In this document: piece after piece, positions 5,883-12,716 of the stretch
How positions within the stretch are numbered: the first letter of the stretch is position 1
Layout: the number at the start of each line of letters is the position of its first letter
DNA from: Litorimonas sp964435725
Lineage (GTDB): Bacteria > Pseudomonadota > Alphaproteobacteria > Caulobacterales > Maricaulaceae
DNA length: 12,716 nt
Assembly: GCA_964435725.1 (NCBI GenBank)
Contig: CAYTAJ010000066.1
Span: 1-12,716, forward strand
Reading direction: 5' to 3'
Program-made: the position numbers and the translations under genes
Notes under the pieces: generated by a model
What the model was told of the DNA's origin: nothing
What the model saw: only the letters and a program-made list of their open reading frames with translations
Database searches by the model: none

Positions 5883-8549
5883 ATGTTCAAGAAATCACTT
5901 CTTATCAGCAGTGCCGCTGTTTTAGCGACTGCTACGGCATTACCGGCTTATGCGCAGGTTGATGATGAAATCATCGTTACAGCCACAAAGCGGTCGTCTA
6001 CACTTCAAGAAACACCAGTCGCGGTTACTGTAACCACAGCAGACGTCATTGAGAAAGCACAAATCCTTGATATCAAAGATTTGCAGACTGTCGTGCCGAC
6101 ATTCCGTGTTTCTCAACTTCAAAATACAGCTAACACGACACTGACCATTCGTGGATTTGGTAATGGCGGCAATAACTATGGTATCGAACCTGCTGTTGGT
6201 CTCTTTATCGACGGTGTGTATCGTTCACGCGCAGCGGCTCAAATCAGTGATTTGCCAGCACTAGAGCGTGTCGAAATTCTCTCTGGTCCACAATCAACAC
6301 TCTTCGGTAAAAATGCTTCTGCTGGTGTTGTGAGCGTTGTGACAGAAAAACCTCAGTTTGAAACTCAAGGGTATTTAGAGGGCGGTTACGGTAATTATAA
6401 CCAAGCCTATGCAAAAGGTTACATTACAGGCGCAGTAGCTGAGAATACAGCGGTGAGTCTTGGTATCGGTTACCAACGCCGCGACGGTTATTTTGATGTT
6501 ATTGATGGTGTCGACGAAGAATTAAACAATTTGAACCGCTTTAACGTGCGCGGACAGCTTCTTTGGGAGCCAACAGACAATCTTTCTGTGCGTTTGATCG
6601 GTGACCTCAGCACACTCTCAGAGAATTGCTGTGGTACCGGCGTTGCGATTGAAGGTCCGCTCGCAGAGGGCGCTCCAACAGCCGGACAAGTTATTGCATC
6701 ACTTGGCGGTCGTCAGCCAAGCGCGGCGAACCAGTTCTCTTATGAGACGTTTGTAGACACTGAAACACTCAACGAAATTGATGATAGCGGTTTGTCAGGT
6801 CAAATCGATTATGACCTTGGTTTCGCGACACTGACGTCGATTACGGCATATCGTACAACAGAGTCTGAGTTCGTAAATGATTCTGACTATAACTCTTTGG
6901 AAATTCTTCCGAATGTATTCCAAACAAATGTCATCGATACATTTACTCAAGAATTGCGATTGGCCTCAAATGGCGGCAATCAACTTGAGTGGATGATCGG
7001 TGGTTACTTCTTTGATGAAACGCTAACTCAAGATTCAGGCTTTAATTATGGTGCTGATACACGGCCATATCTTGAGGTTTTAGCTGGTGGAGGACTTGCC
7101 GCGCTTGAATCTATTTTAGGTACGACCCCAGGAACTTTCTTCGCTGAGGGACAAGGCGTAAACGAGACTTTTGCTCAGGATAACCAGGCTTTCTCAATTT
7201 TTGGAACGGTCGATTTTGAAGTTACTGATCGTTTGACGTTTACTTTGGGGGCTAATTACACTGAAGATAAGAAAGATGTTTCTGGTAGTTCAGTAAACAC
7301 AGATGTATTTGGTGACCTAGATCTTGAGGGGGCAGCAGGTCTACAGTTCTTAACTGTTAGTGGCCTAGCGGCGAACTTCCCAGCCTTAGCGGCAAGCTGT
7401 GGTCTTGGTGAGTTAGCTTTCTCACCTGCAAACGTCGGCGCTGTTTTAGCTGCTCCTGCTTGCTTCATAGATACTATGGGGAATACAGCACCAGGTTCTG
7501 TCGTGTTCCCGGGCTTCCAGGCTCAGGTTGCAGCGGGCGCCGCCGCAATTGATAGAACAAGTCTTGATTCCAACGTCAATCCATTGGCTGGTTTCTTTGG
7601 TTTGCAATTCCAGCCTCAATTCTTGGCATTCCCGAATGCTGTTGAAGATGGGCGGACAAGAGATGATGAGCTGACTTATACAGCCAAAGCGGCATATGAA
7701 GTTAATGATAACATTAATGTCTACGGTAGCTATGCAACAGGCTTTAAGGCGTCTTCTTGGAACTTGACGCGTGACTCGCGTCCATTCCTTACTGATGGTG
7801 CTGCATTGCAGGCCGCAGGATTGCTTCCGAACAACTACAACCCAACAACGGGTCGTAATTTTGGTACACGTTTCTCAGCGCCTGAAACCGTAGAAGTCTT
7901 TGAACTTGGCTTTAAAGGACGTTTTGAAAACGGCGCTATCAATGTTGCTGTGTTTGATCAAACTGTTCAGAACTTCCAGTCGACGATTTTCCAAGGCACT
8001 GGTTTCGTTCTTTCAAATGCCGGTCAACAGTCAACACAGGGTATCGAGTTTGATACAACCTTTACACCCGTTGAACCTCTGACATTGACCTTTGGTGGTG
8101 TCATTCAGGATCCAGTTTATGACTCATTCACAACTGCACCCGTAGCGGTTGGAAGCGATCTTGATGCGGCAGATGGCTCAATTGATGGTGTAGGTGATAT
8201 CTCGGGCCAAAAGCCAGCTGGTATCAACGAGATAGCGTTGACAGCCTCTGCGACATACACGCATGAGTTTGAAAATGGCATGTCAGCCTTTATCCGTGGT
8301 AACTACCAGTATGAGGACGAAGTCCAAATCGTTGATAACATTCCAGGACTTACACGTGACACAAGTGTAGTGAATGCGTCTCTTGGCTTTGACTTCAATA
8401 ATGGTCTGGCTCTGCGTTTCTGGGGTAATAACATCTTTAACCACGAAACATATACAAGTGCGTTCCCGGGTGTTGTTCAATCCGGTACGGTGAATGCCTA
8501 TCCGAACCAGCCACGCACATATGGTGCAGCACTGCGTTATAACTTCTAG
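5883..8549 (+). CDS. TonB-dependent outer-membrane receptor
   Basis: This is an 888-residue outer-membrane gated channel that would import a scarce ligand (iron chelate, cobalamin or carbohydrate) using energy from TonB-ExbBD. The ATG at 5883 is chosen over a GTG 141 bases earlier in the same frame because it has GGGAAAG just upstream and begins a normal signal peptide (MFKKSLLIS to AYA, cleaved after residue 24). The TonB box DEIIVTA is at 28-34. The plug domain covers about 40-160, with the hallmark IRGFG, LFIDGVY and ERVEILSGPQSTLFGKNAS segments. The barrel fills the rest and ends in the expected YGAALRYNF with terminal Phe. Two cysteine pairs (C249/C250; C506 and C527) sit in probable external loops. 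The substrate is not deducible; no TonB, ABC transporter or catabolic genes lie beside it. It is transcribed alone, ending at a strong terminator. Confidence 0.95.
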   Translation: MFKKSLLISSAAVLATATALPAYAQVDDEIIVTATKRSSTLQETPVAVTVTTADVIEKAQILDIKDLQTVVPTFRVSQLQNTANTTLTIRGFGNGGNNYGIEPAVGLFIDGVYRSRAAAQISDLPALERVEILSGPQSTLFGKNASAGVVSVVTEKPQFETQGYLEGGYGNYNQAYAKGYITGAVAENTAVSLGIGYQRRDGYFDVIDGVDEELNNLNRFNVRGQLLWEPTDNLSVRLIGDLSTLSENCCGTGVAIEGPLAEGAPTAGQVIASLGGRQPSAANQFSYETFVDTETLNEIDDSGLSGQIDYDLGFATLTSITAYRTTESEFVNDSDYNSLEILPNVFQTNVIDTFTQELRLASNGGNQLEWMIGGYFFDETLTQDSGFNYGADTRPYLEVLAGGGLAALESILGTTPGTFFAEGQGVNETFAQDNQAFSIFGTVDFEVTDRLTFTLGANYTEDKKDVSGSSVNTDVFGDLDLEGAAGLQFLTVSGLAANFPALAASCGLGELAFSPANVGAVLAAPACFIDTMGNTAPGSVVFPGFQAQVAAGAAAIDRTSLDSNVNPLAGFFGLQFQPQFLAFPNAVEDGRTRDDELTYTAKAAYEVNDNINVYGSYATGFKASSWNLTRDSRPFLTDGAALQAAGLLPNNYNPTTGRNFGTRFSAPETVEVFELGFKGRFENGAINVAVFDQTVQNFQSTIFQGTGFVLSNAGQQSTQGIEFDTTFTPVEPLTLTFGGVIQDPVYDSFTTAPVAVGSDLDAADGSIDGVGDISGQKPAGINEIALTASATYTHEFENGMSAFIRGNYQYEDEVQIVDNIPGLTRDTSVVNASLGFDFNNGLALRFWGNNIFNHETYTSAFPGVVQSGTVNAYPNQPRTYGAALRYNF

Positions 8550-8574
8550 GTTAAAGCGTTAAAGAAAATCATAG

Positions 8575-8600
8575 ACCGGAGCTTCGGCTCCGGTTTTTTT
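8575..8600 (+). terminator. Intrinsic terminator of TonB receptor
   Basis: A perfect 8-bp stem, ACCGGAGC (8575-8582) and GCTCCGGT (8587-8594), closes a very stable C(UUCG)G tetraloop and is followed directly by seven Ts (8594-8600). It lies 26 bases after the receptor stop and points in the receptor's direction. The converging coiled-coil gene ends 46 bases further on and has no clear terminator of its own. Confidence 0.95.
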
Positions 8601-8645
8601 ATACATAAATACAAGGTTTACCCAATAGGGGGTAGGACACCTTAA

Positions 8646-10741
8646 TTAGCTCGCGAGCACAGCTAATAAATATGTTTTACCGTCCAATGTGCTCAATCGA
8701 TTGCGAATAGCATCACGGTTCATGATTTCTGCATTTATTGTACGGCCAAACACATCTTGTGTGATTTCTGCAGCTTCAGAAAAGCCGGGGTTTTCAGAGG
8801 CGAGTTGTTGGAAGTGCTTTGATATATCCGGCATGCGTTGTTTTAAAATTGCCACCGTATTCTCGGGTGTTTGNNNNNNNNNNNNNNNNNNNNNNNNNNN
8901 NNNNNNNNNNNNNNNNNNNNNNNNNNNNNNNNNNNNNNNNNNNNNNNNNNNNNNNNNNNNNNNNNNNNNNNNNTTGATATATCCGGCATGCGTTGTTTTA
9001 AAATTGCCACCGTATTCTCGGGTGTTTGAATCATGGCATTGGCATAATCCAGAATCGTACCGTCGCTTATTATCGTGTCGGGCTTCAGGTCAAAATCATT
9101 TAGCCAAGCCTCGAAGCTTTGAACTTTTTGAGCGGCGATGGTCTCATCGATGGCCAGTTCTTCTGTTGTAAGCGCTAAGGGTTCAGCTTCATTTTCAAAG
9201 CCACCCATCATATCTTTCCAACGCCAAGGCGATTTCTCTTTCTTTTTACTAGACCCAAAAAGAGGTTCAGGACGCGAGAGGGGCTTAATAACGTCATCTA
9301 ATTCAAGGCTTTGATCCTGGGCAGGATTATCTAATGGCACTATCCCAAGAGGTTCAACGGCCGAGCTCTCTGTCTCTAAATCAAGCGGCTTAAGGTGTAA
9401 GCGTCCCGCTGATGCTTTTCTGTTCGGTTGCCGTGGAATTTCTAACTCCATATCGCGTGTGTCAGCATTGGCAAGTTGTACCGCTTCTATGGCGTCGGCA
9501 TTATTCTGTAATCGCGTAATGCGTCCATCAAGCTTAGAGAGCAGGGCCTCTGTCTCGTCTAGTTTAGAGAGAATTAGGCCATTCTGTTCATTGACGGTTT
9601 GATTGATTACTGCGTCGGCCTTCGCCAGTGTTTGTTCGACATCTTCACGTTTTTTGGACAATGCCTCGTCGCTTTTCTTGGCTTCCTCGCGCATTTTTTC
9701 AGCCGCGTTTATACTGTGCTGTATGGTTTCAGCGAGCGCTGTATTGGCTTCATTATTGGCTGTATTGAGCGTTTCAAGAGCCTCCAAACGCTCTTTCATC
9801 AGTGTTTGAAGGGTTTCATTCTCTGCTTTGAGGGCCTCAATTTTCTCTTTTAATGTAGCCGATTGACCTTCCAAAGATTGTAAGACTTGTGACGTTTCAG
9901 ATTTTGAGTTTTCTAAAGCCTCCGCTGTTTTTAAAAGCTGAGCTTCTACATCGCCGGCAAAGCCTTGGTACTTCTGCAAACGCTCCTCGAGAACAGTTCC
10001 CGCTGTCTCCAGTCCCAAAGTTGTCGCTTCGGTTGTCTCTTTCAGAGCCTTTTCATGCGATGAGACAAGGGCTGATAAGCTATCCAACTTTGCCTCAGTT
10101 GTTTGTGACATGCTCTCAAGCGATTGGCGTTGTATCTTTAAATTTTGTCCGATGACATCGCTGGTCGCCAAAAATGAGGAAGAACTCGTGTTTATAGTCT
10201 CGGCATGATCAGAGGCATTTTCTTGGAGGAAACGTAGCCTTTCTGTGAGATTGGCTAGGTCATCATTTAAGCTATTCATTTCCGCACGGATAGATTGGGC
10301 CAGAGTTGTCGCTTGGGTCGCCGCTGTGCCATCCGCTGTGACCAAAGCCTGTCCAATTCCTGCGAATGATTCCGCTTGGGCTGTCACACGATTGAGTTTG
10401 TTAGCGGCAATGAAAAAGAGCAAAATCGCGAGTGCCGGAAAAAGAATGGCGGCGGTCAAAAAGAAAAGACTTTCAGGGGAGAGGGTCTGTAAATCGCCTA
10501 AAGGACTGAAGTAAAAGAAAGCGCCTGTGGCGATAATCCAGAGTATCGCAAAAAGGGCACCTATCCATAAAAGCCAGCTATTTGATTTTTCCTCGCCTTG
10601 CAGTAGAGGGATCATTGGCTCGGGTCTTTTGACGAAGCCTGGAATATCATCCGTTGCTTTGGCTGTTGCAGAGCTTAGCCGTTGCGGCCTTGTCTCGTCC
10701 ATCGGATCAATACTGTGAACTCGTTTTGATATGTCTGACAC
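8646..10741 (-). CDS. Two-helix membrane-anchored coiled-coil protein (gap-interrupted; TipN-like architecture)
   Basis: Removing the 100 Ns and one copy of the flanking 55-base duplication leaves one frame of 646 residues. About 50 polar cytoplasmic residues come first. Two transmembrane helices follow (about 56-78 and 92-112), then a long Ala/Glu/Lys/Gln-rich coiled coil (about 119-422), a Pro/Asp-rich linker (423-525), and a compact C-terminal domain ending GKTYLLAVLAS. Two N-terminal helices plus a large coiled coil is the layout of alphaproteobacterial polarity protein TipN. That is a layout comparison only; other coiled-coil envelope or division proteins fit too. I chose the GTG at 10741 because AAAGAG lies about six bases upstream. 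A TTG at 10768 and an ATG at 10702 are in frame but lack a ribosome binding site. A short SD-led ORF overlaps the upstream end. Confidence 0.75.
8819..8873. repeat. 55-base contig-end duplication, left copy
   Basis: These 55 bases, starting TTGATATATCC and ending GGTGTTTG, are identical to 8974-9028. They stop exactly at the first N. This is the signature of two contigs sharing an assembly k-mer overlap that was not merged, not of a biological repeat. Confidence 0.93.
8874..8973. other. Assembly gap (100 Ns), probably of zero true length
   Basis: This is a run of exactly 100 Ns, the usual placeholder for a gap of unknown size. It is flanked by identical 55-base ends. Because collapsing the overlap restores an uninterrupted reading frame, the real missing length is probably nil. 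As written, the gap plus one copy adds 155 bases, which is not a multiple of three and falsely shifts the frame. Confidence 0.95.
8974..9028. repeat. 55-base contig-end duplication, right copy
   Basis: This is the second copy of the sequence at 8819-8873 and begins at the first base after the Ns. In the minus-strand reading frame it encodes the same NTVAILKQRMPDIS segment as the left copy. Confidence 0.93.
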
Positions 10742-10754
10742 GCACGTCTCTTTA

Positions 10755-10808
10755 TTAAGAAAACCCAAAGGCCGTTTTAACGGAATATAGAAGTAAATCT
10801 ATTAACAT
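10755..10808 (-). CDS. Possible 17-residue leader peptide upstream of coiled-coil gene
   Basis: On the minus strand an AGGAG (10812-10816 in plus coordinates) stands three bases before an ATG that opens a 17-codon frame, MLIDLLLYSVKTAFGFS, closed by TAA. The stop lies 13 bases before the GTG chosen for the coiled-coil gene and is in a different frame from it. It may be a leader peptide that couples translation, or the true 5' end of the gene joined by a +1 shift at the TTTT run just before the stop. The SD spacing is tight, and a frame this short can arise by chance. Confidence 0.3.
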   Translation of the reverse strand: MLIDLLLYSVKTAFGFS

Positions 10809-10871
10809 GCTCTCCTATAAGGGGAAAGCGGCGAAGACCGATAATTCCCCAGTTGAAAAACATGGTTGAAA

Positions 10872-11144
10872 ATGGGACGGGCTGTGCTCTCCGAAAAACA
10901 AAAACAAAACGTGCTTCGGCACGACGTAATCGCTTGGCTTAAAACAGGCGCGGGCAATAAAGAAGGCCGCTTGGCGCTGTTTGACGGCACGGGTCAACGT
11001 GTAGACCAAACCGTTCAGCGCGCGGCTTTATCCCAAGGCTGGGTTGAGGGGTGGTTTGCCAACCCAATGCGACCTGATTGGATGGTATGTCGTCTTACGC
11101 CTTCTGGAAAGCGCTTCTTGGCCGAAAATACCAAAGGGCGATAA
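10872..11144 (+). CDS. Small winged-helix-like hypothetical protein
   Basis: The product is a basic 90-residue protein of unknown function. The pattern fits a compact helical domain followed by a wing: AWLKTGAGNKEGRLALF, then VDQTVQRAALSQGWVEGWFAN, then a hairpin DWMVCRLTPSGKRFLAEN. The RLTPSGKRFL ending is typical of winged-helix proteins, so nucleic-acid binding is a reasonable guess. There is no signal peptide or membrane segment. The ATG at 10872 is preferred; a TTG at 10866 and a GTG at 10884 are alternatives, and none has a convincing ribosome binding site. Its last 50 bases overlap the end of the opposite-strand CPBP protease gene, which is unusual but both reading frames look genuine. 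It diverges from the coiled-coil gene. Confidence 0.68.
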   Translation: MGRAVLSEKQKQNVLRHDVIAWLKTGAGNKEGRLALFDGTGQRVDQTVQRAALSQGWVEGWFANPMRPDWMVCRLTPSGKRFLAENTKGR

Positions 11145-12222
11145 GCACAAGGCTTAGGGTCACAATCGTCAAAACACTGTCTAACACAGGCAAGGTTTTA
11201 ATCTGAAAAACCGACGGCGTAGGTAAAACGGAATTTTCGTAATTTATAAACACGGCCGCGAAAGTGTTATTGGCAGCGTGGACGCCTATGGCACTTTCCA
11301 ATCCATCATCCATCCAAACCATCAGGCAACAGGCAAAGCCAAAGAAAAAATACCCACTCATGACGATGGGTAAAATCCCAGCTTCGGCACCTGAAAGGGC
11401 TTCGGGGTTAGAGAGGTGTAAGGCCATAAACATTAGACTGGTAATTACAAAAGCGATCCATTTATTGCATAAGATATTTTCAAAGGCTTGATTAAGATAA
11501 CCCCGAAAGACGATTTCTTCCGTCGCGGATTGCAACGGGATGAACAAAAGCGAAATAGCTGCATAGATAAAAAACCGAGACGCATCAAAGGTGAGGGTCA
11601 GGGGTTTAACGCCCGTGAAGTGAAGCAGTGCGGCAAGCACGGCAAAAATGCTCCATGTAATGACAACACTCTGGATAAGACGGAACCAACGAAACCTATT
11701 ATAAGCCGTGTGAAGCGACAGGATTGTACGTTTGTGGAAGAGTTTTTGTCCAAAATAGAGAGAAATAAGCCCAAGAGGAAAGGTAAGCAGAAATAGTCCA
11801 TAAATGGCAGGATTATTCTTCATCAGGCGCGCAACCATAGTGTTTGTTTCTGCGTCGCTTACGAAAGGTAAGAAACTTAGAAGGCTTACAATCGACAGCG
11901 TTACGAAACTCAATGAGAAAGGAAGAAATTTTCGGCGTGTCGGCTCTTTAGATGATAAATGTATCAGCACGAGAACAATTGCTATCAATGTTGAAAACTT
12001 CGCGGTGTTACTTAATAGTTTAACGAGTTGACTGACCTCTGCAGATTGAGACTTAATAGCATAATCTGCAAAATCAGGGTCGGTAAAAATCGCAATTATG
12101 CCAATTGGTAAGCCCAGTATGAATTGGGCTATAATAAAGCCTATCAAAGTAAACCAAAAGACGAATATCCAACTCGATAAAGTTGAAATGCCTTGGTTTC
12201 GGCTAATCTCAAAATACTTCAT
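11095..12222 (-). CDS. CPBP family intramembrane metalloprotease
   Basis: This 375-residue polytopic inner-membrane protein carries the CPBP (CAAX protease and bacteriocin-processing; Abi) signature. EEIVFRGYL at 235-243 contains E235, E236 and R240. FMALH has F265 and H269. HAANN has H315 and N319. These are the residues that build the active site in this family. Around them are some eight hydrophobic stretches, including about 17-46, 75-89, 100-121, 138-158, 185-203, 218-232, 256-270 and 284-305. Family members cleave membrane-embedded substrates or give bacteriocin self-immunity; the substrate here is unknown and no peptide-maturation genes are nearby. The long N-terminal part before the catalytic core is normal for larger members. 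The ribosome binding site is weak. Its 3' end overlaps the winged-helix-like gene by 50 bases. Confidence 0.9.
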   Translation of the reverse strand: MKYFEISRNQGISTLSSWIFVFWFTLIGFIIAQFILGLPIGIIAIFTDPDFADYAIKSQSAEVSQLVKLLSNTAKFSTLIAIVLVLIHLSSKEPTRRKFLPFSLSFVTLSIVSLLSFLPFVSDAETNTMVARLMKNNPAIYGLFLLTFPLGLISLYFGQKLFHKRTILSLHTAYNRFRWFRLIQSVVITWSIFAVLAALLHFTGVKPLTLTFDASRFFIYAAISLLFIPLQSATEEIVFRGYLNQAFENILCNKWIAFVITSLMFMALHLSNPEALSGAEAGILPIVMSGYFFFGFACCLMVWMDDGLESAIGVHAANNTFAAVFINYENSVLPTPSVFQIKTLPVLDSVLTIVTLSLVLIALWYFRPRSAFQKA

Positions 12223-12265
12223 ATCTTGCTTTTCAAAAAACTCTGTTCCGAATCTTTTATGACGC

Positions 12266-12277
12266 TATTGTATTTCT
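12266..12277 (+). promoter_or_regulatory. Candidate -10 element placing transcription start at the Hpt ATG
   Basis: TATTGT at 12266-12271 is followed by six bases and then the Hpt ATG. Transcription starting the usual distance after a -10 would begin at or next to the ATG, giving a leaderless message. There is no Shine-Dalgarno-like purine run in the preceding bases, which agrees with this. The -35 region is poor. Confidence 0.3.
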
Positions 12278-12658
12278 ATGACAAATGCACCTGCCGAAGA
12301 TGAAGTCGAGATTGATTTCGACCATTTGAACCGTTTTGTTCAAGGCGATGTGCCACTGACGAAAGAGTTATTCAGCCTTTTCAGAAACCAAGTTGAGATG
12401 TGGAGCCGTGTTTTGGATGCACGCGCCGATGATGAAACCTGGGTTTCTGCTGTGCACTCTTTGAAAGGCTCCGCGAATGCCGTCGGTGCTGTGGCGCTGG
12501 CGCAAAGATGTGAGCGCGCAGAAACACTTGTCGCAGATAAAAAGACATCAGGCGCACGGGATATGGCTGTTCAAGATATTGAGTTTCGTATCTCTCGTGC
12601 CGTAGCCGAAATCCAACGCTGGGAATATCGCCAAACACTCAATGATATGCGCTCATAA
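12278..12658 (+). CDS. Single-domain histidine phosphotransfer (Hpt) protein
   Basis: This 126-residue cytoplasmic protein is essentially one Hpt domain. The phospho-acceptor motif HSLKGSANAVGA occupies 60-71 with H60 as the phosphorylated residue. It is flanked by helices at about 14-22, 27-47, 54-70, 72-86 and 97-123, the expected four-helix bundle. Such proteins shuttle phosphoryl groups between response-regulator receiver domains and hybrid kinases. No kinase or receiver gene is present in the window, so its partners are unknown; they could lie to the right or elsewhere. It diverges from the CPBP protease with a 55-base gap. No ribosome binding site is visible and the message may be leaderless. 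Confidence 0.92.
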   Translation: MTNAPAEDEVEIDFDHLNRFVQGDVPLTKELFSLFRNQVEMWSRVLDARADDETWVSAVHSLKGSANAVGAVALAQRCERAETLVADKKTSGARDMAVQDIEFRISRAVAEIQRWEYRQTLNDMRS

Positions 12659-12661
12659 ACC

Positions 12662-12693
12662 AAAAAGGCCGCCACCGGGGAGGGTGACGGCCT
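12662..12693 (-). terminator. Terminator hairpin after Hpt gene, best oriented for a minus-strand gene beyond the window
   Basis: AGGCCGCCACC (12666-12676) pairs with GGTGACGGCCT (12683-12693) with one C-A mismatch and a six-base loop. The A-run at 12662-12666 becomes a U-tract on the minus strand, so the hairpin is a good terminator for a converging gene to the right. On the plus strand only CTCATTG follows, so it would stop the Hpt transcript less efficiently, if at all. Confidence 0.8.
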
Positions 12694-12716
12694 CTCATTG
12701 ACGAAAGACTATTTGC

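Noticed and set aside
8646..8855. Separate 69-residue minus-strand gene after the gap
   Set aside because: It is simply the C-terminal end of the coiled-coil protein. Its first residues AILKQRMPDIS repeat the duplicated contig end.
8819..9028. 55-base direct repeats as a target-site duplication or attachment site flanking a missing mobile element
   Set aside because: Target-site duplications are usually far shorter, the copies abut the Ns exactly, and collapsing them restores an intact gene. An assembly overlap explains everything.
9599..9853. Plus-strand open frames inside the coiled-coil gene (also near 9603-9809, 9889-10155, 10245-10514)
   Set aside because: They are antisense shadows of an Ala/Glu/Gln-rich coding sequence, which leaves long open frames on the other strand. 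Their products have no protein-like pattern or ribosome binding site.
10772..10783. Palindrome CCGTTTTAACGG as an operator or terminator between divergent genes
   Set aside because: The arms are only five bases around a two-base centre, and it lies inside the putative leader frame. A repressor site cannot be claimed from one copy.
11095..12222. CPBP protease as bacteriocin immunity or maturation gene of a peptide cluster
   Set aside because: No precursor peptide, radical-SAM, ABC exporter or other maturation gene is present. CPBP proteins are common as stand-alone membrane proteases.

Overview
This window looks like ordinary chromosome from a low-to-moderate GC alphaproteobacterium, most likely a marine or stalked-type lineage (Maricaulales/Hyphomonadaceae-like). 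The grounds are an rluD-rpoH pair, which is a common alphaproteobacterial neighbourhood; a sigma-32 with the RpoH box; a TonB-dependent receptor of the kind abundant in these bacteria; and a membrane-anchored coiled-coil protein with the layout of alphaproteobacterial polarity factors. The taxonomic placement is an inference from protein style, not a database result. I see no tRNA, rRNA, CRISPR array, insertion sequence, integrase or phage gene. No stretch of more than about 180 bases lacks a gene, apart from a run of 100 Ns.

Layout, left to right. (1) Positions 5-832 (+): a small two-helix membrane protein with a possible PH-like tail, then an MmcQ/YjbR-family protein. (2) Positions 829-2497 (-): a two-gene overlapping unit, a PapD-like periplasmic chaperone followed by a secreted protein of unknown family. 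(3) Positions 2674-3564 (+): a membrane fatty acid/acyl-CoA desaturase. (4) Positions 3596-5721 (-): rluD (23S rRNA pseudouridine synthase) then rpoH (heat-shock sigma factor, GTG start), closed by a terminator whose U-tract runs into the desaturase stop codon. (5) Positions 5883-8549 (+): a full-length TonB-dependent outer-membrane receptor with its own leader and a strong UUCG terminator. (6) Positions 8646-10741 (-): a two-helix, long coiled-coil membrane protein broken by an assembly gap. (7) Positions 10872-11144 (+): a small winged-helix-like protein whose end overlaps (8) positions 11095-12222 (-): a CPBP intramembrane protease. (9) Positions 12278-12658 (+): a single-domain Hpt phosphotransfer protein, followed by a hairpin that would also terminate a minus-strand gene lying beyond the right edge.

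The clearest unexplained structure is the gap at 8874-8973. Exactly 55 identical bases flank exactly 100 Ns. Removing the Ns and one copy restores a single open frame of 646 codons plus stop, so the apparent gene break is an assembly artefact and not biology. Other items worth a second look are a short SD-led upstream ORF that runs into the start of that same gene, a leader before the TonB receptor in which one segment has two competing complementary partners, and the chaperone/secreted-protein pair with no usher nearby. I do not see a convincing new multi-gene defence, mobile or biosynthetic system here.
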